64,000 nucleotides of DNA from Massilia agri (GCF_024753255.1 NZ_JANUHA010000016.1:62001-126000), one strand, 5' to 3'. Numbered from the stretch's first letter, positions 1-10,058 are shown. Notes: generated by a model from the letters alone, not told the origin. Numbers and translations are program-made.

Positions 1-687
1 GGTGCGGCAGCCGAAACTGCCCGGCCGCCGGCAATCGTCGTCAGCGGCCTGTCGAAGCGGGTGGCGGACGCCAGCGGCGAACTCACCATCCTGCAAAACA
101 TCGATTTTACCGTGCAAGCGGCCGAGACGCTCGCGCTCGTCGGCGCTTCGGGCTCGGGCAAGTCGACCCTGCTCGGCCTGCTGGCCGGCCTCGACACGCC
201 AAGCGAGGGCAAGGTCGTGCTCGACGGCACCGATATCTTCGCCCTTGACGAGGACGGCCGCGCGGCGTTTCGCAAGGCCAAGCTCGGTTTCGTGTTCCAG
301 TCCTTCCAGCTGCTCGCCCACCTGAACGCGCTCGAGAACGTGATGCTGCCGCTGGAACTGCGCGGCGACCCGGACGCGCGCGCCAGGGCCGAGGCCATGC
401 TGGGACGGGTCGGATTGTCGAGTCGCCTGAAGCATTATCCGAAATACCTGTCGGGCGGCGAGCAGCAGCGCGTCGCGCTGGCACGGGCCTTCGTCACCGA
501 ACCGCCGCTGCTGTTCGCGGACGAGCCGACCGGCAGCCTGGATGCGGCCACCGGCGAGTCCGTGATCCAGCTGATGTTCGAACTGAACCGCGAACGCGGC
601 TCGACCCTGGTGCTCGTCACGCACGATCCGGCGATGGCGGCCCGCTGTGGGCGCACCATCACGATCGCGGCCGGCCGCCTGGCGTAA
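1..687 (+). CDS. ybbA: ABC transporter ATP-binding protein, YbbA/LolD type (5' end outside window)
   Basis: Cytoplasmic ATPase subunit of an ABC transporter of the MacB/LolD/YbbA group, which usually works with a FtsX-type permease. The frame is open from the first base, so the GTG at 61 is internal and the start lies upstream. Visible motifs are Walker A GASGSGKST (154-180), Q-loop FQSFQLLAHLN, signature LSGGEQQRVALARA and Walker B LLFADEPTGSLD. The C-terminal part (LNRERGSTLVLVTHDPAMAARC) resembles E. coli YbbA more than LolD. It ends four bases before a convergent gene. The family is certain. The YbbA assignment is probable, because the partner permease is not visible. Confidence 0.9.
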   Translation, partial: GAAAETARPPAIVVSGLSKRVADASGELTILQNIDFTVQAAETLALVGASGSGKSTLLGLLAGLDTPSEGKVVLDGTDIFALDEDGRAAFRKAKLGFVFQSFQLLAHLNALENVMLPLELRGDPDARARAEAMLGRVGLSSRLKHYPKYLSGGEQQRVALARAFVTEPPLLFADEPTGSLDAATGESVIQLMFELNRERGSTLVLVTHDPAMAARCGRTITIAAGRLA

Positions 688-691
688 GACG

Positions 692-2194
692 CTAGGACAC
701 TTCCGCGACCAGCAGATTGAGCACTGCCCGCGCCGCCGCGGGCAGCTCTCCGGCCGTCATCCCGATCGGCCCGATGCCATGGGCGACCAGCAGGTCCGCC
801 GCCGCGCCGTGGATCCAGGCTGCGCCGATCGCCGCTTCCCCTGCCGGCCAAGCCTGGGCCAGCAGCGCGCCGCAAATCCCGGCGAGCACGTCGCCACTGC
901 CGGCCGTGGCCAGCCCCGCATTCCCGGTCGGATTGATCACGAGAGCGCCGTCGGGCTGCGCGATGACGGAACCCGAGCCCTTCAGGATCACGGTCGCCCG
1001 CGTGCGCAGGGCGATCTCGCGCGCCGCCGCCAGGCGGTCGGCCTGGATCACGCCCGTGCTCTGGCCGAGCAGGCGTGCCGCTTCCAGCGGATGCGGCGTC
1101 AAGACGCTCGGGGCGCCGCGGCCGGCAAGGCGGGCCAGCAGGTCGGGACTCGCGCCGATCAGGTTGATGGCATCGGCATCGACCAGGAGCGGGCTGTCGC
1201 TGTCGAGCGCCCTGGCCAGCAGGCGCATCGCGCCCGCGGAGTCGCCCATGCCGGGGCCGATGACGAGGGTGCGGCCTGTGAAATCGAATCCGTCGGCCGT
1301 GCGGAACATCAGTTCCGGCTGGACGCTGTCGTAGCCCGGGCCGGAATCCAGCATGGCGACGAAGACCCGGCCCGCGCCGCCATACAGGGCGCCGCGCGCC
1401 GCCAGCACCGGCGCGCCCGCCATGCCATGGGCGCCGCCGAGCACGGCGACGTCGCCGAAGCTGCCCTTGTGGCTGTTGTGGCGCCGCGCCGCCAGGCGAT
1501 GCGCGAACAGCTCGGCCGTACCGAGGCGCGCGGAAGGTGGGGGCAGCAGCTCCGGGCTGACGCCCAGCATCTCCACCCGTACATGTCCCGCTGAATCGCG
1601 CCCATCCAGGGTGTGCAGGCCTGACTTGTCGCCCAGGAAGGTGATGGTGTGGGTCGCGCGAACCGCGACGCCCCCGGGGCCGATGACGGCGCCGGTATCG
1701 GCGTCCAGCCCGCTCGGCACGTCGAGGGCCAGCACGGGGCAGCGCATCGCATTGACCGCTTCCACCATCTCGCGGTAGTCGCCCTCGATCGGACGGGCCA
1801 GCCCGATCCCGAACAGGCCGTCCACCACCAGGCCCCAGTCGCCGCTGGGCGGCAGCATGTCGATGAAGCCGACGGTGCCGCTCCTGGCGCGCTCGTGGGC
1901 CGACTGGGCCTCGTCGGAGATCTCGCGCTGGCCCGGCTGGAACAGCACGGTGGCGTCGACGCCGCTGTCGGCCAGGTTGGCCGCCACTTCGAGCGCGTCG
2001 CCGCCGTTGTTGCCGGGGCCGGCCAGCACCAGCACCGGCTTGTCGCGCCGCTCGCCCAGCAGTTCGAGGGCGAAGCGGGCGGCCGCGTCACCGGCGCGGC
2101 GCATCAGGGTTCCGGGCGGCAGGCCGGCACAGGCCGCCTCTTCGATGGCGCGTACCTGCGCCACGGTGTAAAGATGATTGTCCATGTTCCGCAT
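692..2194 (-). CDS. nnr: Bifunctional NAD(P)H-hydrate epimerase / ADP-dependent NAD(P)H-hydrate dehydratase
   Basis: Repairs NADH and NADPH damaged by hydration. The N-terminal YjeF domain epimerises the R form, and the C-terminal ribokinase-like domain dehydrates the S form using ADP. The 500 residues match the fused bacterial form. The epimerase half shows VLVLAGPGNNGGDALEVA (about 54-71) and the ALDVPSGLDADTG stretch. The dehydratase half shows LTPHPLEAARLLG and NPTGNAGLATAGSGDVLAG, where GSGD carries the catalytic Asp. ATG at 2194 and ATG at 2185 are both possible starts and neither has a strong ribosome site. It is divergent from the 5-oxoprolinase gene, with about 77 bp between them. 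Confidence 0.95.
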   Translation of the reverse strand: MRNMDNHLYTVAQVRAIEEAACAGLPPGTLMRRAGDAAARFALELLGERRDKPVLVLAGPGNNGGDALEVAANLADSGVDATVLFQPGQREISDEAQSAHERARSGTVGFIDMLPPSGDWGLVVDGLFGIGLARPIEGDYREMVEAVNAMRCPVLALDVPSGLDADTGAVIGPGGVAVRATHTITFLGDKSGLHTLDGRDSAGHVRVEMLGVSPELLPPPSARLGTAELFAHRLAARRHNSHKGSFGDVAVLGGAHGMAGAPVLAARGALYGGAGRVFVAMLDSGPGYDSVQPELMFRTADGFDFTGRTLVIGPGMGDSAGAMRLLARALDSDSPLLVDADAINLIGASPDLLARLAGRGAPSVLTPHPLEAARLLGQSTGVIQADRLAAAREIALRTRATVILKGSGSVIAQPDGALVINPTGNAGLATAGSGDVLAGICGALLAQAWPAGEAAIGAAWIHGAAADLLVAHGIGPIGMTAGELPAAARAVLNLLVAEVS

Positions 2195-2271
2195 TGTCGT
2201 CCATTTTCGCCGGGGCGGTCGCGCGCAGCGGCTAGAATGGCGGGATCGACAGCATAGGGCAGGAGGGAAGC

Positions 2272-5200
2272 ATGGACTGGCAGTTCTGGATCGATCGCGG
2301 CGGCACCTTCACCGACATCGTGGCGCGCAGGCCCGACGGGCAGCTCCTGACCCACAAGCTGCTGTCCGAGAACCCGGAACAGTACCGCGACGCGGCGGTG
2401 GCCGGCATCCGCCACCTGCTCGGCGTGGCGGCAGGCGAATCGATTCCCGCGGCCCTGGTCGAGGCGGTCAAGATGGGCACGACGGTGGCCACCAATGCGC
2501 TGCTGGAGCGCAAGGGCGAGCCGACCGTGCTGGCCATTACGAAAGGGTTTCGCGACGCGCTGCGCATCGCCTACCAGAACCGGCCGCGCCTGTTCGACCG
2601 CCACATCGTGCTGCCCGAGCTGCTGTATGCCGAGGTGATCGAGGTCAGCGAGCGCATGGGCGCGCATGGCGAAGTGGTGCGCGAACTGGACGAGCCGGCC
2701 ACGCGCGCGGCGCTGCAGGCGGCCTATGATCGCGGCCTGCGCTCGCTTGCCATCGTCTTCATGCACGGCTACCGCTACACCGCGCACGAGGCGGCGGTGG
2801 CGCGCATCGCGCGCGGGATCGGCTTCACCCAGGTATCGAGTTCGCACGAGGTCAGTCCGCTGATGAAACTGGTGGCGCGCGGCGACACCACGGTGGTCGA
2901 TGCCTATCTCTCGCCGATCCTGCGGCGCTATGTCGACCAGGTCGCCGGGGAATTGCCTGGGGTGAACCTGCAGTTCATGCAATCGAGCGGCGGCCTGACC
3001 GATGCGCGCGCCTTCCAGGGCAAGGACAGCATCCTGTCGGGGCCAGCCGGCGGGATCGTCGGCATGGTACGCGCCAGCCGCCTGGCCGGCTTCGAGCGCG
3101 TGATCGGCTTCGACATGGGCGGCACCTCGACCGACGTCTCGCATTACTCCGGGGAGTTCGAGCGCGTGTTCGAGACCCAGGTCGCCGGCGTGCGCATGCG
3201 CGCCCCGATGATGAGCATCCACACGGTGGCGGCCGGCGGCGGCTCGATCCTGCACTTCGACGGCGCCCGCTACCGCGTCGGCCCCGACAGCGCCGGCGCC
3301 AATCCGGGCCCGGCCAGCTACCGGCGCGGCGGGCCGCTCGCTGTCACCGACTGCAACGTCATGCTCGGCAAGATCCAGCCACGCCACTTCCCGCGCCTGT
3401 TCGGGCCGATGGGCGTCGACGCGCTGGACGACGTGGCCGTGCGTGCCGGTTTCGCTGCGATGGCGCAGGAGATCGGCGCCAGCACCGGCACGACGCCGGC
3501 GCCCGAGGAAGTGGCCGAAGGCTTCATCCGGATCGCGGTCGGGAATATGGCCAATGCCATCAAGCAGATCTCCGTGCAGCGCGGCCACGACGTCACCGAG
3601 TATGCCTTGACCAGCTTCGGCGGCGCCGGCGGGCAGCACGCCTGCCTGGTGGCCGACGCGCTGGGCATGAAGACGGTCTTCATCCATTCGCTGGCCGGCG
3701 TGCTGTCGGCCTACGGCATGGGCCTGGCCGACCAGACCGCGATGCGCGAGCGCGCCGTCGAACGGCGCCTGGCCGAACTCGCAAGCGATGCGCTGGCGCA
3801 GGAGCTCTCGGCCCTCGGCCAGGACGCGCGCGGCCAGCTGCGGAGGCAGGGCGTGGCGGAAGAACGCATCGAACTGGTCCAGCGCGTGCACCTGCGCTAC
3901 GAGGGAACCGATTCGGCCATCGTCGTGCCCTTCGCCGACCCGGCCAGCATGCAGGCGGCATTCGAGCAGGCCTACAAGCGCCGCTATTCTTTCCTGATGC
4001 CCGCGCGCGGCCTGGTCGTCGAAGCGGTCTCCGTGGAAGCGATCGGCCGCTCGGACGCGCCCGGCGAGATGCAGGCGTCCGTCGTGTCGGCCGGCGCGCG
4101 GCCCCAGGCCAGCGAAACCGTCAGGATGTACAGCGGCGGCGCCTGGCATGACACCGGTATCTACGTGCGCGAATCCATCGGGCCAGGCGACATCGTGCGC
4201 GGCCCGGCCATCATCGCCGAAGCGAATGCGACCACCGTCGTCGAGCCGGGATGGCAGGCCGAGGTCACTTCCTATGACCACCTGGTGCTCAAGCGCGTGG
4301 AAGTGCTGCCCGAGCGGCGCGCCATCGGCACCGCGGCCGACCCGGTGATGCTGGAGATCTTCAACAACCTGTTCATGTCGATCGCCGAGCAAATGGGCCT
4401 GCGGCTGCAGAACACGGCCTATTCGGTGAACATCAAGGAGCGCCTGGACTTCAGCTGCGCGATCTTCGATGCAGGCGGCAACCTGGTCGCGAACGCGCCG
4501 CACATGCCGGTGCACCTCGGCTCGATGGGCGAGAGCATCAAGACCGTGATGCGCAGGAACGCGGGCAAGATGAAGGCCGGCGATGTCTATGTGCTCAACG
4601 ATCCCTACAACGGCGGCACCCACCTGCCGGACGTCACGGTGATCTCGCCCGTGTTCGACGAGGCCGGGGACGAAATTCTGTTCTACGTCGGCTCGCGCGG
4701 CCACCACGCCGACATCGGCGGCACCACGCCGGGCTCGATGCCGCCGGACTCGCACCACATCGAGCAGGAGGGCATCCTGATCGACAACTTCAAGCTGGTC
4801 GACGGCGGCGACGGCATCCTGCGCGAAGATGCGGCGCGTGTCCTGCTCGGCAGCGGACGCTACCCGGCCAGGAATCCGGACCAGAACATGGCCGACCTGC
4901 GCGCCCAGGTGGCGGCCAACCAGAAAGGTGTCGAAGAGCTGCACCGCATGGTCGGCTACTATGGCCTGGACGTCGTGCGCGCCTACATGGGCCATGTGCA
5001 GGACAATGCGGAAGAAGCCGTGCGGCGCGTGATCTCGGCCCTCAAGGATGGCCGCTACAGCTATGACCTCGACAACGGCGCCCGCATCGAAGTGGCGATC
5101 CGCGTCGACAAGGCCAGCCGTAGCGCGGAGATCGATTTCACCGGCACTTCGGCCCAGCTGCCGAACAACTTCAATGCGCCGTCCGCCGTCTGCATGGCGG

Positions 5201-5871
5201 CGGTGCTCTACGTCTTCCGCACCCTGGTGGATGACGAGATTCCGCTGAACGGTGGCTGCCTCAAGCCGCTCAAGGTGATCATCCCGCCGGGTTCCATGCT
5301 CAATCCGCACTATCCGGCCTCGGTGGTGTCGGGGAACGTCGAGACCTCGACCTGCATCACGAATGCGCTCTACGGCGCGCTGGGCGTGATGGCGGCAAGC
5401 CAGGGCACGATGAACAACTTCACCTTCGGCAACGAACGCTACCAGTACTACGAAACCATTTCAGGAGGTGCCGGCGCTGGCGAGGGCTTCGATGGCACCG
5501 ACGTGGTCCAGACGAACATGACCAACTCGCGCCTGACCGACCCGGAAATCCTCGAGTTCCGCTTCCCGGTGCGGCTGGAAAGCTACGAGATCCGCCGTGG
5601 TTCGGGCGGAGCAGGGCGCTGGCACGGTGGTAATGGGGGCACCAGGAAGGTGCGCTTCCTGGAGCCGATGACCGCGGCCATCCTGTCGAACAACCGCATC
5701 CATGCGCCTTTCGGCATGGCGGGTGGCGCGCCGGGCGAGCGCGGAAGGAACACGGTGCTGCGGGCCGACGGGACGGTGGAAACGCTCGGCCATATCGGCA
5801 AGGTGGACATGGGGCCGGGCGACCTGTTCGTGATCGAGACGCCCGGCGGCGGTGCCTACGGCGCTCCTTGA
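2272..5871 (+). CDS. oplA: 5-oxoprolinase / hydantoinase, fused HyuA-HyuB type
   Basis: ATP-dependent opening of 5-oxo-L-proline to glutamate, part of glutathione-cycle salvage. At 1199 residues it is the full fused form. The N-terminal hydantoinase A part begins [19 protein letters not shown] with the IDRGGTFTD phosphate loop. The central hydantoinase A domain has [15 protein letters not shown]. The HyuB part starts near residue 685 ([20 protein letters not shown]) and contains [18 protein letters not shown] and [13 protein letters not shown] at 2272 follows AGGAGGGAAGC, a good ribosome site. It ends flush against a convergent PEP-CTERM gene. Substrate could be another cyclic amide, but the full-length fusion favours 5-oxoproline. 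Confidence 0.92.
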   Translation: MDWQFWIDRGGTFTDIVARRPDGQLLTHKLLSENPEQYRDAAVAGIRHLLGVAAGESIPAALVEAVKMGTTVATNALLERKGEPTVLAITKGFRDALRIAYQNRPRLFDRHIVLPELLYAEVIEVSERMGAHGEVVRELDEPATRAALQAAYDRGLRSLAIVFMHGYRYTAHEAAVARIARGIGFTQVSSSHEVSPLMKLVARGDTTVVDAYLSPILRRYVDQVAGELPGVNLQFMQSSGGLTDARAFQGKDSILSGPAGGIVGMVRASRLAGFERVIGFDMGGTSTDVSHYSGEFERVFETQVAGVRMRAPMMSIHTVAAGGGSILHFDGARYRVGPDSAGANPGPASYRRGGPLAVTDCNVMLGKIQPRHFPRLFGPMGVDALDDVAVRAGFAAMAQEIGASTGTTPAPEEVAEGFIRIAVGNMANAIKQISVQRGHDVTEYALTSFGGAGGQHACLVADALGMKTVFIHSLAGVLSAYGMGLADQTAMRERAVERRLAELASDALAQELSALGQDARGQLRRQGVAEERIELVQRVHLRYEGTDSAIVVPFADPASMQAAFEQAYKRRYSFLMPARGLVVEAVSVEAIGRSDAPGEMQASVVSAGARPQASETVRMYSGGAWHDTGIYVRESIGPGDIVRGPAIIAEANATTVVEPGWQAEVTSYDHLVLKRVEVLPERRAIGTAADPVMLEIFNNLFMSIAEQMGLRLQNTAYSVNIKERLDFSCAIFDAGGNLVANAPHMPVHLGSMGESIKTVMRRNAGKMKAGDVYVLNDPYNGGTHLPDVTVISPVFDEAGDEILFYVGSRGHHADIGGTTPGSMPPDSHHIEQEGILIDNFKLVDGGDGILREDAARVLLGSGRYPARNPDQNMADLRAQVAANQKGVEELHRMVGYYGLDVVRAYMGHVQDNAEEAVRRVISALKDGRYSYDLDNGARIEVAIRVDKASRSAEIDFTGTSAQLPNNFNAPSAVCMAAVLYVFRTLVDDEIPLNGGCLKPLKVIIPPGSMLNPHYPASVVSGNVETSTCITNALYGALGVMAASQGTMNNFTFGNERYQYYETISGGAGAGEGFDGTDVVQTNMTNSRLTDPEILEFRFPVRLESYEIRRGSGGAGRWHGGNGGTRKVRFLEPMTAAILSNNRIHAPFGMAGGAPGERGRNTVLRADGTVETLGHIGKVDMGPGDLFVIETPGGGAYGAP

Positions 5872-6687
5872 TCAGATCCCCGGCTGCTTGCGTTTGCGGC
5901 GCCAGTACGCCGCAGTTCCCAGCCCGGCAAGCAGCAGGGCAGCAGAGCCAGGCTCCGACACCACGCCATTCGCGCCATAGCGCGTACCCGAAGCCGAGGC
6001 AATCGCGAAGTCCTCGACGAGCTGTCCCGCGCTGTCGCGCACCGCGATCTTGCTGAGGATCGCCGTATGGCTGAAGTCCGCCATGGCCGCCGAGCCTTCT
6101 TCCCACTGGAACACCTGGGCCAGGGCATAGAAGGAGAGCAGCATGTCGACCGGCGATCCGAAGACGATCGGCACCGTGATGGTGCCCACGCCGTCGATGA
6201 CCGAGAAATTGCGCTGGCCTGCCCAGTCGAGCACGCCGTTATTGGCAGGGACGTACTGGAACAGGCTGCCGCCATAGGCGCCGCCGCTCTGGCTGGTGAT
6301 GCCGTCGACTGCGAACGTGAAGTAGGCGGTGCCGCTGCCCTCGCCACCGGTGAAGGTGTAGGAGTCGATGAAACCGGAGCGCGAGCCCCCGGAGAAGAAC
6401 GAGGGGAAGGCGCCGGCGCTCGCGTCCCCGCTCAGGCTCACGGCGGCGTAGTTCTTCAGGATGCCGTAGTCGGCCGATCCATGGGAATGGTAGTGCGCAG
6501 TGAAGTTCGTGCCGGGAACCGCCACCGATCCCTGGCAGGCGCTGGTGGCGCTCTGGCAGGCGTTCCAGCTGCGCGGGTCGGACGCGTTGTAGAAGCGGGC
6601 GTAATTGAGCGTCTCCAGCATCGGCCCGCCGAAGGCGGGCAGGGACAGCGCCGCAAGAAGGGCGCAGATCGTGCTTTTCAGTGTCAT
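5872..6687 (-). CDS. PEP-CTERM sorting domain protein, secreted
   Basis: Exported protein of 271 residues, processed by the exosortase (EpsH) system that typically accompanies exopolysaccharide. The N-terminus (MTLKSTICALLAALSLPAFGG) is a signal peptide. The C-terminus has SEPGSAALLLAGLGTAAYW followed by RRKRK: a PEP-like Glu-Pro-Gly motif, a hydrophobic segment and a basic tail. The middle is a glycine/serine-rich beta-type domain of unknown role. ATG at 6685-6687 follows AGGAGATGCC; an upstream in-frame ATG at 6721 would only add residues before the signal peptide. No exosortase is encoded in the window. Confidence 0.88.
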   Translation of the reverse strand: MTLKSTICALLAALSLPAFGGPMLETLNYARFYNASDPRSWNACQSATSACQGSVAVPGTNFTAHYHSHGSADYGILKNYAAVSLSGDASAGAFPSFFSGGSRSGFIDSYTFTGGEGSGTAYFTFAVDGITSQSGGAYGGSLFQYVPANNGVLDWAGQRNFSVIDGVGTITVPIVFGSPVDMLLSFYALAQVFQWEEGSAAMADFSHTAILSKIAVRDSAGQLVEDFAIASASGTRYGANGVVSEPGSAALLLAGLGTAAYWRRKRKQPGI

Positions 6688-6782
6688 GGCATCTCCTCTG
6701 GTGTGAATACCCGCGTAGAGCAAAAAAGATGCCAGATTCAGAACAGCAGCAAGATCAATGGCTTAACCAATAGTTACTTCTA

Positions 6783-6805
6783 GCCTGTAAAATTTCCCGA
6801 CAGGC
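6783..6805 (-). terminator. Small inverted repeat downstream of the RlmI-like gene
   Basis: Arms GCCTGT (6783-6788) and ACAGGC (6800-6805) enclose an 11-nt AT-rich loop, starting 10 nt after the stop of the RlmI-like gene on the minus strand. There is no T-tract, so termination is only a possibility. Confidence 0.25.
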
Positions 6806-6815
6806 AAGGCATCGA

Positions 6816-7451
6816 TCAGCGCGGATAGATGAAACCCGTGCGGATGTCCATCGGCGCCAGCCGGCCGTCGACGCGCACCGTCAGGCGTTGCGGCGGCTCT
6901 TCGCCCGCCAGCACGCGCGCCCGGAACGGCAGCCCTTCGGCTTCCCGCACCAGCTTGTCGCAGCGTTCGTAGACGTTCGGGCAGCTCGTTTCCTTGAGCA
7001 GCGCCTGCACGATCGGGACCTTCCAGTATTCGACACCCCCGGCATTGAACTGGCAGACGAGGTAACCGTCGGCGCCACCGTAACCGTGGACCTGCAGGCC
7101 GGACAAGCCATCCTGTTCACCGTCGATCAGCGGCACCAGTGCCTGCGGATCGGCGCTGCGCCAGGTATCGATACGTCGGGACAGCCCCGCCTGCACGCGG
7201 CGCTTGATCAAGGCGTGGTCGACCGGCTCGTCCTCGCGCAGGGTCCAGACCCGGCCGGCAATCTGCGACTTGGCGTTGTAGGCGGCGCGGGCCAGGAATT
7301 GGCGCGAGGAAGACTGCACCAGCGCCGTGGCGCCGATCTTGCTGCGTTCGTGGGGCTTGCCCTCGACCTTGTCGATGGCCGACAGGTAGATCCACGGGTC
7401 GCCGCTCTGCAGGCTTTTTTCCTTGCCTTGTTTGATGGTGATGATGAGCAT
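6816..7451 (-). CDS. RlmI-like PUA/EEHEE protein lacking the methyltransferase domain
   Basis: The 211 residues align with the N-terminal half of 23S rRNA m5C1962 methyltransferase RlmI: a PUA domain (KQGKEKSLQSGDPWIYLSAI, then FLARAAYNAKSQIAGRVWTL), then the EEHEE domain with IDGEQDGLSGLQVHGYGGAD and YERCDKLVREAEGLPF. RlmI proteins are about 400 residues and continue through a TGYYLDQR-type segment into a Rossmann methyltransferase. Here the chain ends TGFIYPR then TGA at that junction. The next 130 bp hold no methyltransferase sequence in any frame, so this is not a simple frameshift. It could be a decayed gene or a stand-alone RNA-binding protein. Confidence 0.72.
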   Translation of the reverse strand: MLIITIKQGKEKSLQSGDPWIYLSAIDKVEGKPHERSKIGATALVQSSSRQFLARAAYNAKSQIAGRVWTLREDEPVDHALIKRRVQAGLSRRIDTWRSADPQALVPLIDGEQDGLSGLQVHGYGGADGYLVCQFNAGGVEYWKVPIVQALLKETSCPNVYERCDKLVREAEGLPFRARVLAGEEPPQRLTVRVDGRLAPMDIRTGFIYPR

Positions 7452-7585
7452 GTGGTGCTTTCGATTGCGAGACGCGGATCATACAGCACGCTTCACGCCA
7501 GGATTCGGGACTTTATCGCAATCCCGGTGACTGCGGGAGGAGCGACCGGCTAGAGTCCAGCTCCAATTCAGCTTTGATCAGCCAC

Positions 7586-8446
7586 ATGACCCTGCCAGCC
7601 AACACCCGTCAGTCCCTCGTCCAGCCAACGCCATCACGCATGCTGCTCGTCGCTGCCATGCTGATCTTTTTCTATCATTTCCCGCGGGCCTCAGGGAACG
7701 ACTACCTCCTGCTGCTCTTTCCTTTGGCCGCCTGGTGGGGTTCGCGCTTGCTCGGCTTTCGCGGCATGCGGGCCTGGTACCTGGATGCACGCCCGGGCTG
7801 GCCGCGCCTGCTGGCGCTCGGACTGACGCTGGCAATCGCCGCCAAGTTCGCCGCCGTCGCGATCGGGACGCAGCGCGGCGTGTACACACTGGCCTGGCCG
7901 GATGCCGGAGCCGCTTCCGCGCTGGTCGCGACGCTGGCCTGGCTCCTGTTCTCGACCTTCGTCGCTTCGACGGCCGAGGACATCCTCACGCGCGGCCTCG
8001 TGCTGCGCGCTTTTCCACGACTTGGCCTGCATTGGGGAGTCGTCCTGCTGTCGTCGGGACTGTATGTGCTCAACCACGTGCACCGCCTGCACAAGGGCCC
8101 GGCCGAGTGGGTGATGCTGTTCTGCTTCGGACTCGCCTACGCGGCGGCGCTCTACCGCAGCCGGTCGCTGTGGGCGGCGGTGGGCCTGCATTGGGGCTGG
8201 AACCTCGCCAACGGCCTGCTCGACACCTTTGCCCGTGCAGACGTCGCGCAGCCTGCGCTTGCGCCCTGGTATTCCAGCGCGGCCCACCTCGTGCTGCTGG
8301 CCTGCGCGCTGGTCCCGATGGGGTTCAGGCCGAGATGCCGTACTTGCGCTTGGCCTGCTGGAACTCTTCGGTCAGCGCGGCCAGGCGCGGATGATGCGGG
8401 TCCATCGCCCGCAGCCGCTCGATCTGCTCCGCGGCCACCTCGCTGA
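7586..8446 (+). CDS. CPBP family intramembrane glutamic endopeptidase (Abi/CAAX-like)
   Basis: Multipass membrane protein of 286 residues with about seven hydrophobic segments. The three CPBP motifs are recognisable in variant form: EDILTRG for EExxxR (second Glu replaced by Asp), YVLNH for FxxxH, and HWGWN for HxxxN. Relatives process prenylated or other membrane substrates; its own substrate is unknown. I chose ATG 7586 over an in-frame TTG at 7574. The last 40 or so residues are Arg/Pro/Ala-rich and lie opposite the 3' end of the convergent gene, with a 122-nt overlap. The ancestral stop was probably earlier and has been lost. Confidence 0.8.
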   Translation: MTLPANTRQSLVQPTPSRMLLVAAMLIFFYHFPRASGNDYLLLLFPLAAWWGSRLLGFRGMRAWYLDARPGWPRLLALGLTLAIAAKFAAVAIGTQRGVYTLAWPDAGAASALVATLAWLLFSTFVASTAEDILTRGLVLRAFPRLGLHWGVVLLSSGLYVLNHVHRLHKGPAEWVMLFCFGLAYAAALYRSRSLWAAVGLHWGWNLANGLLDTFARADVAQPALAPWYSSAAHLVLLACALVPMGFRPRCRTCAWPAGTLRSARPGADDAGPSPAAARSAPRPPR

Positions 8447-9953
8447 GCGTGTGATCCCACCCCAGCTCGTTCACCTGGCGCAGGATACCGCCGGCCACCG
8501 CGACCATGACCTGCAGGTTCCCCGGCGCCATGTGCAGTGCCTCGAGCAGGGTCTGCACGGCGCCGCGCACGTCGCCCATATTGCGCTTCTCGTCCGCCAC
8601 GCCCAGCAGGATCTGGGCCTGCGCACGCAGTTGGGCGCCCATGCCGTCGGCCAGGTCGGGGCGGCCGGCGCGCACGAACACGCCCATGGCTTCGTCGACG
8701 CTGACCGGGCTGGACACGTCGTGCATCACGGTCATCATGACGTTCGACGCCTGTTCGTCCATCTGGTGTTCGAGGCAGGCTTCGGCCAGGCCGATGCGCA
8801 GGTTCGAGGACAAGGCATTGCTGGTGCGCGCGGCGCTGGCCGCCATCTGCAGTTCGGCCACCGCGGCGCTGCCATTGCCCATTTTTTCGTGGAGCAGGGC
8901 GCTGGAATAGGCCTTGCAGGCGTCGACCTCGGCGCTACCGCGCATCGAACGCTCCAGGTCGCGGATCACGCCGCTGGCTCCCTGAACGTCGCCGCGCGTG
9001 ACGAGCGCCTTGACGAGGTTGACGTGGTCTTCGGGATTGCGGAATTCCGAATACCTGGCCTTGCTCACGACCTGCTTGAAGGACTTCTCGGCGGCCAGCG
9101 CGTCGCCGTTCTCCAGCGCGACTTCGCCGAGCTTGCGCAGGCGCCGCACCATGTGCGGCGAGATCGATACAGCGTCTTCCAGCACCTTCTGGGCATCCTG
9201 GGTGGCGCCGAGCTTCTCGTGGCAGCGCGCCAGCAGGTCGTAGGCGGCCATCAGGCGCGGATTGGCCTGCACCAGCTGTTCGAGTGTGTCGCGCGCCTCC
9301 TCGACCTGGCCCTGGGCCACCATGGTGCGCGCCAGGCCCAGTTCGGCCCAGCCCAGCGGGCGCTCGGCCAGCACGTCGCGGTAGATGCTGCCGGCCTGTG
9401 CGTGCTCGCCGACCGACACGTGCAGCTCGGCCTTCAGGCGCAGGAAGTCGAGCGCATAGCGCGGGCTGGCGATCGCCGCCGTGGTGCAGGCGCGGATGGC
9501 GTCGACCGGCTTGCCCTGGGCGGCGAGCTGCCAGACCGGGAGCAGGCCGGTGCGGCGCTCGAGCGCACGCTTGATGCGGCTGCTGAGCATCTCGACCGTG
9601 AAGGGTTTCAGGACGTAGTCGGTAGGCGTGAGTTCAGCCGCGCTGACGACCTTGTCGTAGACGCCTTCCGACGTCAGCATGATGAAGATGGTGGAGGCGG
9701 TGATCAGGCGATGGTGGCGCAGGTCTTCCAGCAGCTGCTGGCCGTCCTGGCCGTCGCCGCTGGGGCCGCCAAGGTCGTACTCGCACAGGATGATGTCGTA
9801 GGCCCGCTTGCCGAGCTGCTTGATGGCCATGCTGGCGTTGATCGCCGACTCGACCTTGCTGATGCCGGACTGGTTCAGCATGTTCTGCAGGCTGCCGCGC
9901 ATGCCCTGGTTCGGATCGACGATCAGGACCGACAGGTTCGCATTCTCTTGCAT
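8325..9953 (-). CDS. Receiver-domain protein with TPR repeats; phosphoacceptor Asp replaced by Glu
   Basis: Cytoplasmic regulator of 542 residues. An N-terminal CheY-like receiver (1-135) is followed by about 400 residues of helical TPR-type repeats (for example LGWAELGLARTMVAQGQVEE and GDALAAEKSFKQVV). The receiver keeps the T/S switch (IMLTSEG) and the conserved Lys (VLKPF). At the phosphorylation site it reads CEYDLGG, so Glu58 stands where Asp is expected, and the acidic pair is D13-P14 instead of DD. This suggests a non-phosphorylated or constitutively on-like receiver that displays a TPR scaffold. There is no output DNA-binding domain. It is divergent from purL. Confidence 0.88.
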   Translation of the reverse strand: MQENANLSVLIVDPNQGMRGSLQNMLNQSGISKVESAINASMAIKQLGKRAYDIILCEYDLGGPSGDGQDGQQLLEDLRHHRLITASTIFIMLTSEGVYDKVVSAAELTPTDYVLKPFTVEMLSSRIKRALERRTGLLPVWQLAAQGKPVDAIRACTTAAIASPRYALDFLRLKAELHVSVGEHAQAGSIYRDVLAERPLGWAELGLARTMVAQGQVEEARDTLEQLVQANPRLMAAYDLLARCHEKLGATQDAQKVLEDAVSISPHMVRRLRKLGEVALENGDALAAEKSFKQVVSKARYSEFRNPEDHVNLVKALVTRGDVQGASGVIRDLERSMRGSAEVDACKAYSSALLHEKMGNGSAAVAELQMAASAARTSNALSSNLRIGLAEACLEHQMDEQASNVMMTVMHDVSSPVSVDEAMGVFVRAGRPDLADGMGAQLRAQAQILLGVADEKRNMGDVRGAVQTLLEALHMAPGNLQVMVAVAGGILRQVNELGWDHTLSEVAAEQIERLRAMDPHHPRLAALTEEFQQAKRKYGISA

Positions 9954-10058
9954 CTTCGCTTTCCGTTCTTCGGATTGTAATTATGTAGCCCTTACAATAC
10001 CGATAAGTTCCTGAGGGATCAAGAAATGTCCGTTCTACAAGCCTTTCATTGGGCAGAA

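Noticed and set aside
2104-5310. 1068-residue minus-strand open frame opposite the 5-oxoprolinase
   Set aside because: It is an antisense shadow: His/Arg/Ala-rich translation with no domain, while the plus strand encodes a full recognised enzyme.
6724-6815. Missing RlmI methyltransferase half by frameshift
   Set aside because: I read all frames of the gap; none resembles the Rossmann domain, so a simple frameshift was dropped in favour of truncation.
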